This document shows, piece after piece, positions 33,584 to 42,227 of a DNA stretch of 49,787 nucleotides. The DNA is from Tomitella cavernea (lineage in GTDB: Bacteria > Actinomycetota > Actinomycetes > Mycobacteriales > Mycobacteriaceae). Made by a program: the position numbers and the translations under genes. The stretch spans positions 1 to 49,787 of the forward strand of contig NZ_JAENKO010000035.1 in the NCBI RefSeq assembly GCF_016599145.1, in the 5' to 3' direction. Numbering within the stretch: position 1 is the stretch's first letter; every line of letters starts with the position of its first letter. The notes under the pieces were generated by a model. That model had not been told where the DNA came from. It worked only from the letters and a program-made list of their open reading frames with translations, and searched no databases.

Positions 33584-34771
33584 TCACGACTGTCCCGTGC
33601 GGATACCGGCGCAAAGCAGTGTCCGGCGGGTCGCCGGATCCACCGCGCGAAACAGCGACCACATCGCCGCCGCGGTGGCGGTGACATCGGTGCGCCCCGA
33701 CAGGAAGCCGCGCTGCCGGGCTGTCGGCAGCGCGAAGAACGCGTCGAAGAATGCGGCCGTCGCCGCCGGATCCAGACTCAGCAGCGCCGACAGGCCAGTC
33801 TCCCGGAGCCGCCGTACGGCGCGCGCCGACCACGGCCACAGCGGCCTACCCGGATCGACGCCGCAAACGAGCGCGTCGACGACGGCATCCGTGGCCGACA
33901 ACGACGCCGCGACGCTGTACCCGGTGCCGGGATGCATCAGTCCCGCCCGCGCCCCGAACGACGGCACCGACCCGATCCGGCGGGGCGCCTGGACAGGGAA
34001 GCGGACCCGCTCGATGGTGACGTCCGCGGGTATCGCCACGTCGCGTGCGGACAGTCGTGCGATGAGACGCCGGCGCAGCTCGCCCAGCGGCAGACCGGGG
34101 CGGCCCACCAGGCAGGTCTCCTCGAGCAGCACGGTGCCGTCGCCGAGCGGCATGGCGTAGAGGAACGACGGGGGAGCACCGTTGTCCGCTGCGTTGTCGC
34201 GCCGCCAGTCCATGAACCACGCGTCGCCGCCTCCGAGCGCGGGTGCGGCGACGTCGCCCGGCACCACGACCCCGAACGCCGTCTGCTCCGCGAGCGCAGG
34301 ATCCGGCCGCACCCCGCGGGCGTCGATCACCCGGCGGGCGTCGATGCGGGTGCCGTCGCGCAGAGTCACCGCCGTCGGGGTCAACGACGATGGCGCCACC
34401 GCCGTCGGGGTCAATGCCGATGGAGCCGGTATCCCGGCCGACCCGCTGATCACCCGGACGGCGGACAAGTCGAGGCGCCGGCGCAACGCAGCATTGTCGA
34501 AGATACCGTAGGTGCGGTCCAGCGCGCGTTCCCAGACGCCGTGCACACGAGGGCGGGGGATGCGCGCCCGCCAGACGTCGTCGCCGAGCCAGCCGGGGAC
34601 CTCGTCCACCCACGCGGCGTACGTCGCACGCCATGGGCGATGCGGGTGCGGATCGATCGCGACCACGTCGAGCCCGCGCGCCGCGGCGCGGTGCGCGAGT
34701 GCCCGGCCGGCCGGGCCGAGCCCCACGACGGCCAGGTCCACGGCACCCCCGGCGGACGGCACCGTCGTCAC
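33584..34771 (-). CDS. Lycopene cyclase-family FAD enzyme
   Basis: Probable lycopene cyclase of the CrtL/CrtY flavoprotein family, forming ionone rings on carotenoids. GTG 34771 overlaps the stop of the upstream SDR gene (GTGA) and gives 395 residues. Seen are the dinucleotide motif VVGLGPAGRALAHRAA near residue 13, PWRATYAAWVDEVPGW near 45, RVIDARGVRPDP near 145, FGVVVPGD, and the cyclase-typical FLYAMPLGDGTVLLEETCLV near 205. A duplicated ten-residue segment (about 113-132) breaks the central region. No other carotenoid gene is in the window, so the ring type (beta or other) and substrate are not settled. Confidence 0.78.
   Translation of the reverse strand: MTTVPSAGGAVDLAVVGLGPAGRALAHRAAARGLDVVAIDPHPHRPWRATYAAWVDEVPGWLGDDVWRARIPRPRVHGVWERALDRTYGIFDNAALRRRLDLSAVRVISGSAGIPAPSALTPTAVAPSSLTPTAVTLRDGTRIDARRVIDARGVRPDPALAEQTAFGVVVPGDVAAPALGGGDAWFMDWRRDNAADNGAPPSFLYAMPLGDGTVLLEETCLVGRPGLPLGELRRRLIARLSARDVAIPADVTIERVRFPVQAPRRIGSVPSFGARAGLMHPGTGYSVAASLSATDAVVDALVCGVDPGRPLWPWSARAVRRLRETGLSALLSLDPAATAAFFDAFFALPTARQRGFLSGRTDVTATAAAMWSLFRAVDPATRRTLLCAGIRTGQS
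34367..34426. repeat. 30-bp tandem duplication in the cyclase gene
   Basis: Two 30-base units (34367-34396 and 34397-34426) differ at four positions or so. In the cyclase frame they encode two ten-residue repeats of the form Ser-x-Leu-Thr-Pro-Thr-Ala-Val. The duplication keeps the reading frame. Confidence 0.85.
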
Positions 34772-35607
34772 ATGCCGCCGGTGGCGAGCAGCCCGCCGTC
34801 CACCCGCACCGTGTCCCCGGTCAACCACGCCGCGTCGTCGGACACCAGGAACGCGACGGCCCGGGCCACGTCCTCGGGCGTGCCGATCCTGCCCATCGGG
34901 TACTTGCGCGCCGCCTGCTGAGCGTCCTCGCCCACGAGGACGCTCGCGAACGAAGTGTCGATCACGCCGGGCGCCACCGCATTCACGCGGATCGCCGGGG
35001 CCAGCTGCCAGGCGAGCTCCTCAGTGAGCCGGATCAGGGCCGCCTTCGACGCACCGTACGCGGAGATGACGCCCGAAGACCGCAGGCCGGCGACGCTGGC
35101 GATGTTCACCACGGCCCCGCCGTGCTCGCCCATCCAGGCCTTGTAGGCCTCCTGCATGTACCCGAGCGCGGCGACGACGTTGGTGTCGAAGATCTTGCGG
35201 ACACCGCCGAGATCCGCATCCATGAGTGCACCGAACACCGGGTTGATGCCGGTGTTGTTGATGAGGATGTCGAGGCTGCCGAAGCGCTCGAGCGCCGCCG
35301 CCACCGTCGCGGCACGGTCCTCGTCGTGCCCGGTGTTGCCGACGACGGCCAGGACCCTGTCCTGGGGCGAGCCGGCCGGTGCACCGCCGCAGTGCTGTGC
35401 GCGCAGCTCCGCGGCCGCCTCCTCCAGGGGCCCGGCCTTTCGGGCGGTCACCACCACGGACGCACCGCGGGCCAGGAACTCCGCAGTGATCGCCCGCCCG
35501 ATACCCCGGCTTCCGCCGGTGACGAGGGCGGTCCGCCCGGTCAGGTCGGCGCGGGCGGCGGGGCCGGCGGGGCCGGCGGAGTGCACTGGGTTTTCGTCGA
35601 GGGCCAT
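34768..35607 (-). CDS. Short-chain dehydrogenase/reductase
   Basis: Classical SDR oxidoreductase of 279 residues. The cofactor motif is TGGSRGIGRAI near residue 30, followed by INNTGINP near 117, the catalytic serine in VVNIASVAGLRS and YxxxK in SAYGASKAALIRL. VNAVAPGVIDTSF and the C-terminal LTGDTVRVDGGLL are typical. A 16-residue low-complexity N-terminus precedes the fold. It overlaps the lycopene cyclase gene by four bases, so the two are co-translated; whether it works on carotenoids is only an inference from that. FabG-like annotation is common for such sequences but the substrate is unknown. Confidence 0.88.
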   Translation of the reverse strand: MALDENPVHSAGPAGPAARADLTGRTALVTGGSRGIGRAITAEFLARGASVVVTARKAGPLEEAAAELRAQHCGGAPAGSPQDRVLAVVGNTGHDEDRAATVAAALERFGSLDILINNTGINPVFGALMDADLGGVRKIFDTNVVAALGYMQEAYKAWMGEHGGAVVNIASVAGLRSSGVISAYGASKAALIRLTEELAWQLAPAIRVNAVAPGVIDTSFASVLVGEDAQQAARKYPMGRIGTPEDVARAVAFLVSDDAAWLTGDTVRVDGGLLATGGM

Positions 35608-35694
35608 ACTCCGACCCTAGTTCTCGGCCGCCCCACGCCTCCCGCTGGGGCGCAGGTCACACGGTGCGGACGATCCGACCGCGGGGTGGGCCGG

Positions 35695-35700
35695 TATGAT
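35695..35700 (+). promoter_or_regulatory. Strong -10 for the ABC-F gene
   Basis: TATGAT matches five of six bases of TATAAT and is the best -10 on this strand of the 278-base gap. Transcription would begin near 35707, leaving a leader of about 180 bases before GTG 35886. The -35 is unclear. Confidence 0.5.
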
Positions 35701-35733
35701 GGAACATCGGCTGAGCGCAGGGCATCGCGCTTT

Positions 35734-35761
35734 GTGCATCGTGCATCGTGCATCGTGCATC
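35734..35761. repeat. Heptamer GTGCATC repeated four times
   Basis: GTGCATC occurs four times in perfect tandem (35734-35740, 35741-35747, 35748-35754, 35755-35761), with a related GGCATC just upstream. It lies in the ABC-F leader. Each added copy would shift any frame running through it. Confidence 0.92.
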
Positions 35762-35786
35762 GCCCAGTGTGCGTGCCGTTACACCC

Positions 35787-35870
35787 GGAGGTCCCGTTCC
35801 ACACGGTGCCACCGTTCCACCCGGTAGCGCGGTCCCGCTCGGACAGGCAGTCCCGCCCGGCAACGCAGTA
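35787..35870. repeat. 18-bp degenerate repeat in frame with the ABC-F gene
   Basis: Four full units and a partial fifth (35787-35804, 35805-35822, 35823-35840, 35841-35858, 35859-35870) follow one another. In the frame of the ABC-F gene each reads Gly-x-x-Val-Pro-x. Several differences between units are synonymous (GTT/GTC, CCA/CCG), which hints at past or present translation. Confidence 0.75.
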
Positions 35871-35885
35871 GGGAGCATTCAGTAC

Positions 35886-37517
35886 GTGATCACCGCCACC
35901 GACCTCGAGGTACGCGCGGGCGTACGTACCCTGTTGACGGCTCCCGGGGACCAGCTCCGCGTTCAGGCGGGCGACCGCATCGGGCTGGTCGGCCGCAACG
36001 GCGCGGGCAAGACCACGACGCTGCGCATCCTGGCCGGCGAGGGGGAGCCCTACGCCGGCTCGGTCACCGTCGGCGGCGAGGTGGGGTACCTGCCCCAGGA
36101 CCCTCGTGAGGGCAACCTCGACACCATCGCGAAGAACCGCGTGCTCTCCGCCCGCGGCCTCGACGAGATCATGCTGTCGATGGAGAAACAGCAGGTGCTC
36201 ATGGGCGAGCTGGTCGATGACGCCGCCCGCGACCGCGCGATCCGCAAGTTCGGGCAGCTCGAAGACCGCTTCTCCTCGCTCGGCGGCTACCAGGCCGAGT
36301 CGGAGGCCGCGCGCATCTGTCACAGCCTCGGCCTGCCCGACCGCATCCTGGAGCAGCCGCTGCGCACGCTCTCCGGCGGTCAGCGGCGGCGCGTGGAGCT
36401 CGCCCGCATCCTGTTCGCCGCCTCCGACGGCAGCGGCGGCAAGTCGGGCACGACACTCCTGCTGGACGAGCCCACCAACCACCTCGACGCCGACTCGATC
36501 GCCTGGTTGCGCACCTTTCTGCAGAACCACGACGGCGGTCTCATCGTCATCAGCCACGACGTGGAACTGCTCGAGGCGGTGGTCAACCGCGTGTGGTTCC
36601 TCGACGCCGTGCGCGGCGAGGCGGACGTGTACAACATGGGCTGGCAGAAGTACCTCGACGCGCGTGCCACCGACGAGCAGCGCCGCCGACGCGAGCGCGC
36701 CAACGCGGAGAAGAAGGCCGGTGCGCTCAAAGCGCAGGCCGCGAAGCTGGGCGCCAAGGCCACCAAGGCCGTCGCCGCCAAGAACATGGTGCGACGCGCC
36801 GAGCAGATGATGGAGTCGCTCGACGAGGTGCGCGTGGCCGACAAGACCGCGCACATCAAATTCCCGGCGCCGGCCCCCTGCGGCAAGACGCCGCTGATGG
36901 CCGCAGGCCTCGGCAAGAGCTACGGCTCGCTGGAGATCTTCACCGGCGTGGACCTGGCCATCGACCGGGGCAGCCGTGTGGTGGTGCTCGGTCTCAACGG
37001 CGCGGGCAAGACCACGCTGCTGCGGATCCTGGCCGGGGCGGCGCAGGCGGACACCGGCAGCATCGACCCCGGGCGCGGCCTGAAGATCGGCTACTTCGCC
37101 CAGGAGCACGACACCATCGACAACGACGCGTCCGTGTGGGAGAACATCCGCCATGCCGCGCCGGATGCGGGCGAGCAGGACCTGCGCGGCCTGCTGGGGG
37201 CGTTCATGTTCTCCGGCCCGCAACTCGAGCAGCCGGCGGGCACCCTCTCCGGCGGCGAGAAGACCCGTCTGGCGCTGGCCGGGCTCGTGTCCTCGGCCGC
37301 CAACCTGCTGCTGCTGGACGAGCCGACGAACAACCTCGACCCGACCTCGCGTGAGCAGGTCCTGGCGGCGCTGCGCACCTACGAGGGCGCCGTGGTGCTG
37401 GTGACGCACGACCCGGGCGCCGCCGAGGCGCTGGCCCCCGAGCGGGTCATCCTGCTGCCGGACGGCGCCGAAGACCACTGGTCCGAGGAGTACGCGGAGC
37501 TCATCTCGCTGGCGTGA
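35886..37517 (+). CDS. ABC-F family ATPase (ribosome-associated, Rv1473-like)
   Basis: Soluble twin-ATPase of the ABC-F class, which act on ribosomes as translation factors or antibiotic-protection proteins. From GTG 35886 (VITATDLEVRAGVRTLL) it has 543 residues. First domain: GLVGRNGAGKTTTLRIL near 34, LSGGQRRRVELARILF near 164, LLLDEPTNHLDADS near 198. Linker: a highly charged Arg/Lys/Ala helix pair near 255-320. Second domain: GLNGAGKTTLLRIL near 370, LSGGEKTRLALAGL near 455, LLLLDEPTNNLDP near 475. No membrane segments. GGGAG at 35871-35875 supports this start, but the frame is open upstream to GTG 35748 through the Gly-x-x-Val-Pro-x repeats. Confidence 0.92.
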   Translation: MITATDLEVRAGVRTLLTAPGDQLRVQAGDRIGLVGRNGAGKTTTLRILAGEGEPYAGSVTVGGEVGYLPQDPREGNLDTIAKNRVLSARGLDEIMLSMEKQQVLMGELVDDAARDRAIRKFGQLEDRFSSLGGYQAESEAARICHSLGLPDRILEQPLRTLSGGQRRRVELARILFAASDGSGGKSGTTLLLDEPTNHLDADSIAWLRTFLQNHDGGLIVISHDVELLEAVVNRVWFLDAVRGEADVYNMGWQKYLDARATDEQRRRRERANAEKKAGALKAQAAKLGAKATKAVAAKNMVRRAEQMMESLDEVRVADKTAHIKFPAPAPCGKTPLMAAGLGKSYGSLEIFTGVDLAIDRGSRVVVLGLNGAGKTTLLRILAGAAQADTGSIDPGRGLKIGYFAQEHDTIDNDASVWENIRHAAPDAGEQDLRGLLGAFMFSGPQLEQPAGTLSGGEKTRLALAGLVSSAANLLLLDEPTNNLDPTSREQVLAALRTYEGAVVLVTHDPGAAEALAPERVILLPDGAEDHWSEEYAELISLA

Positions 37518-37547
37518 CCGGCGCCCGCACGTCGGGCCCTGCAGGTG

Positions 37548-38114
37548 TCAGTCGTGCTTGCGCACCGACTCCTCCACCAGGTCGAGCACGCGCGCCAGGT
37601 TGCCCGCGTCGTGTCCGCCGGCGACGCGGGTGATCAGACCGTCGAGAACGAGCTCCAGGTAGTCCTGCAGCACCTCGCCGGTGACGTCATCGCGCAGGCG
37701 ACCGGCCTCCTTCTGCCGCCGCAGCCGTTCGCCGGTGGCCGCGCTCAGCTCCCCGGACCGTTCTGCCCACCGTCGGCGGAAGTCCGCGTCGGTGCGCAGG
37801 CGCCGGGTGATCTCCAGGCGCGTGGCCAGCCAGTCGAAGCGCTCGGGGTGGGTGAGCACGTCCCGCATGACCTGCACGAGCCCCTGCTCTGCCGCGGTGT
37901 CCGCCATCCGCTGGGCGTCGTCCTCGGCCAGCGCCAGGAACAACGCCTCCTTGTCGCGGAAGTGGTGGAAGATCGCGCCGCGCGACAAGCCGGTGGCGTC
38001 CTCGAGACGCCGGACGGTGGCGCCTTCGTATCCGTACTCGGCGAAGCACTTCCGGGCACCGTCGAGTATCTGGCTGCGCCGTGCGGCGCGGTGGTCTTCG
38101 CTGACTCGGGGCAC
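37548..38114 (-). CDS. acnR: AcnR, TetR-family repressor of aconitase
   Basis: TetR regulator of 188 residues. The HTH is ATVRRLEDATGLSRGAIFHHF (quoted span near residues 33-53), with ARRSQILDGARKCFAEYGYEG before it. The start GTG 38114 (VPRVSEDHRAARRS) matches the known start of the AcnR family; a TATGAT -10 ends six bases upstream, giving a leaderless message. Position next to acn on the same strand, 141 bases downstream, is the same as in corynebacteria and mycobacteria, where AcnR represses acn. Known corynebacterial AcnR responds to citrate; ligand residues were not checked here. A large hairpin separates it from acn. Confidence 0.9.
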   Translation of the reverse strand: MPRVSEDHRAARRSQILDGARKCFAEYGYEGATVRRLEDATGLSRGAIFHHFRDKEALFLALAEDDAQRMADTAAEQGLVQVMRDVLTHPERFDWLATRLEITRRLRTDADFRRRWAERSGELSAATGERLRRQKEAGRLRDDVTGEVLQDYLELVLDGLITRVAGGHDAGNLARVLDLVEESVRKHD

Positions 38115-38120
38115 CCCCCG

Positions 38121-38126
38121 ATCATA
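38121..38126 (-). promoter_or_regulatory. Strong -10 for leaderless acnR
   Basis: On the minus strand TATGAT ends six bases before GTG 38114, so transcription should start at the start codon. GTGACG lies 19 bases further upstream as a possible -35. Confidence 0.55.
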
Positions 38127-38136
38127 GGCAATCAAA

Positions 38137-38152
38137 CAGTACGTGCGTCACG
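38137..38152. promoter_or_regulatory. Degenerate AcnR-type operator in the acnR promoter
   Basis: CAGTAC-GTG-CGTCACG has the left half of the AcnR motif (CAGNAC-N3-CGTACTG) intact and the right half partly kept (CGT). It overlaps the acnR promoter spacer, so weak self-repression is possible. Confidence 0.35.
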
Positions 38153-38184
38153 GGATCACCGGACGGCCCCGCGGTAGACGCGTG

Positions 38185-38230
38185 GCGGCCCCGCCCGGAT
38201 GGCGGATTCGAGCGATCCGGGCGGGGCCGC
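38185..38230 (-). terminator. Terminator hairpin after acn
   Basis: A perfect 15-base inverted repeat (GCGGCCCCGCCCGGA at 38185-38199, its complement at 38216-38230) with a 16-base loop begins 26 bases after the acn stop at 38256. Flanking AGACGC/GCGTCT bases can extend it. No T-run follows. It suggests acn and acnR are at least partly separate transcripts. Confidence 0.6.
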
Positions 38231-38255
38231 GTCTGCGGTGGTCAACGCGGTGCGA

Positions 38256-40970
<2,715 letters not shown>

Positions 40971-41186
40971 GTGCGCTCCACTCGTCATCGATGCTCACCG
41001 CCTGCGGGTCTCACCGGCGGTTCCGCGAGTCGCGTGCGCCGCCCGTCCGCGTTGTGAAGGCGCACTCCACGGCGCCGGCGGGGGCCGCCGACGCGAGGGG
41101 CGTCTCCTGGACCGGAACGGGCTTGCCAGTCCGCACTGTGCGCCGTCTCCGCGGCCGCACGGCGGGGCGCGCCTCGGCTCGCCGAC

Positions 41187-41192
41187 ATTCTA
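41187..41192 (-). promoter_or_regulatory. -10 element of acn
   Basis: On the minus strand the six bases read TAGAAT, a good -10. Transcription would start near 41180. The AcnR operator lies immediately upstream in the -35/-10 spacer, the expected position for repression. Confidence 0.55.
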
Positions 41193-41193
41193 A

Positions 41194-41209
41194 CAGTACG
41201 GGCGTACTA
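41194..41209. promoter_or_regulatory. AcnR operator upstream of acn
   Basis: CAGTAC-GGG-CGTACTA fits the corynebacterial AcnR motif CAGNAC-N3-CGTACTG at every fixed base but the last. Its core AGTACG-GG-CGTACT is a perfect inverted repeat. It lies one base from the acn -10. Confidence 0.75.
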
Positions 41210-41283
41210 CGTGCTGACAGGCGGACGAACGGGGTGTTGAGTGGTGGCGGAACCGGGTGTTCGGCCGTCTCGGCGCGTGTCGG

Positions 41284-41315
41284 TTGACGGGGCGCCGCAC
41301 CCGGCCCCCTAGACT
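41284..41315 (+). promoter_or_regulatory. Candidate promoter of the DUF6676-like gene
   Basis: TTGACG and TAGACT are good -35 and -10 matches, but the spacing is 20 bases, longer than ideal. A start near 41322 would leave a leader of about 46 bases to ATG 41369. Confidence 0.4.
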
Positions 41316-41368
41316 CACCGTGTCATGCTCCGCCGACGCCGGAGAAGGATCACGGAGAAGGGTCGCCG

Positions 41369-41896
41369 ATGAGTTCCGCCGACTACGCCTCGGAAACCCT
41401 CGCGGGGATGAACGTGCAGCAGGTGATCCGGGACGTCGCCCACGGCGGCGTGTCCGTGCCGCCCGAGTACACGGATGTCGCGCCCGGGCTGCGCGCCGTG
41501 GTGACGGACGCGCAGCAGGAGGGCCTGGAGTTGTCCGTCGTCGTGGTCCCGCACGATCAGTGGGGGATGAAGCTCGGCAGCGCCATCGCCTACCCCGAGC
41601 GTCTGCGCGACCTGTCCACCGCTGTCGGCGAGTCGGAGGGCGGCACCGTCCTCACCTTGGGCCCCGCGCAGATCGGCACCTACAGCGACTCGCTGAGCAG
41701 GTTCACCCTCGAGTCCGCGGAGAACGCCGTACAGCATCCGCGGTCACCGGAATTGACGGTCGCCGCACAACGGTTCGTCGACGAGGTGGGGCAGGACCAG
41801 TTCCCCTGGACGGCCGTCTCCGCCGTCCTCCTCGTGCTCGTCGTGATCGTGGTGGCCGGCGGCACCGTTCTCAACGTCCGCCGCGCACGCGGCTGA
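41369..41896 (+). CDS. Tail-anchored membrane protein (DUF6676/Rv1476-like)
   Basis: A 175-residue protein with a soluble N-terminal domain of about 145 residues and a single C-terminal helix (VSAVLLVLVVIVVAGGTVLN) followed by a short Arg-rich tail. It occupies the Rv1476 position between acn and ripA. The soluble part contains ELSVVVVPHDQWGMKLGSAI and GTVLTLGPAQIGTYSDSLSR and resembles the TPM-like domain of several mycobacterial membrane proteins at a general level. GGAGAAGG supports ATG 41369. Function unknown; its fixed neighbourhood points to envelope work. Confidence 0.82.
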   Translation: MSSADYASETLAGMNVQQVIRDVAHGGVSVPPEYTDVAPGLRAVVTDAQQEGLELSVVVVPHDQWGMKLGSAIAYPERLRDLSTAVGESEGGTVLTLGPAQIGTYSDSLSRFTLESAENAVQHPRSPELTVAAQRFVDEVGQDQFPWTAVSAVLLVLVVIVVAGGTVLNVRRARG

Positions 41897-42227
41897 GCCG
41901 CTCTTCGTTCCATCCATCGCGCCCATCTACCCCTGTCACCTGCCCTTTCGCGTATTACATCGCTGATATTTGTGACAGAAGTTCACTATGGGACACGATC
42001 TGTCGTACGGTGCTACTGGCACGGATGTTGCGTATGGGAGTCCTGTCGGCGCGTCGGATCGACCGTCAGCGGAAGCAGTGCGTCTGCTGGCCGGCGTGCG
42101 ACGTGCCGGCCCGGGCCACCGCCGCATCCGGGATGTGCGGAGCGAAGGGAAGCGCCCCGCGCTCGCTGCCGCCGCCGCGTGCCCGGGTCACCCGGTGCGC
42201 GGTGCGGCGAAACCGAGGGAGAACTTC
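41897..42227. other. Leader and control region of the ripA-like gene
   Basis: These 331 bases contain no supportable gene. Around 41945-42020 the sequence is much richer in A and T than the rest of the window and carries the likely regulator site and promoter. From there to GTG 42228 is a GC-rich leader of roughly 210 bases. The frame is open upstream of that GTG to 41988, but the added sequence lacks a signal peptide pattern. GGGAGA at 42216-42221 is the ribosome site. Confidence 0.55.
41971..42011 (+). promoter_or_regulatory. Candidate promoter and regulator site of the ripA-like gene
   Basis: TTCACT (41982-41987) and TACGGT (42006-42011) are 18 bases apart, a modest promoter. Just upstream is TGTGAC (41971-41976), which on the other strand is GTCACA, the core of the reported mycobacterial MtrA motif, with a degenerate GTGAAC ten bases from it. 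TGTGA-N7-TCACT also resembles a CRP/GlxR site but has one extra spacer base. Confidence 0.35.

Larger units (their letters stand above)
40971..41368. other. Divergent control region between acn and the DUF6676-like gene
   Basis: These 398 bases hold no gene I can support. The acn-proximal 200 bases are GC-rich leader. Near the centre lie the acn -10 (41187-41192) and AcnR operator (41194-41209); the other side has TTGACG (41284-41289) and TAGACT (41310-41315) for the plus-strand gene. A ribosome site GGAGAAGG precedes ATG 41369. Confidence 0.6.

Noticed and set aside
35696-35827. Small upstream reading frame (43 codons) before the ABC-F gene, starting at ATG 35696 or 35699
   Set aside because: Both ATGs fall inside the -10 element, so they would not be in the transcript from that promoter. 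No other promoter for it is seen.
41971-41987. CRP/GlxR-type site TGTGA-N7-TCACT
   Set aside because: The known consensus has six spacer bases and ends TCACA; this has seven and one arm mismatch. Kept only as a secondary possibility in the ripA control entry.
41988-42227. N-terminal extension of the ripA-like protein from ATG 41988
   Set aside because: The extension would bury the signal peptide about 115 residues inside the protein; the GTG at 42228 has a ribosome site and gives a normal signal sequence.
42006-42227. Possible c-di-AMP (ydaO-type) riboswitch in the ripA leader
   Set aside because: Such RNAs occur upstream of cell-wall hydrolase genes in actinobacteria, but I could not find the conserved sequence blocks here. 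A covariance-model search would decide.
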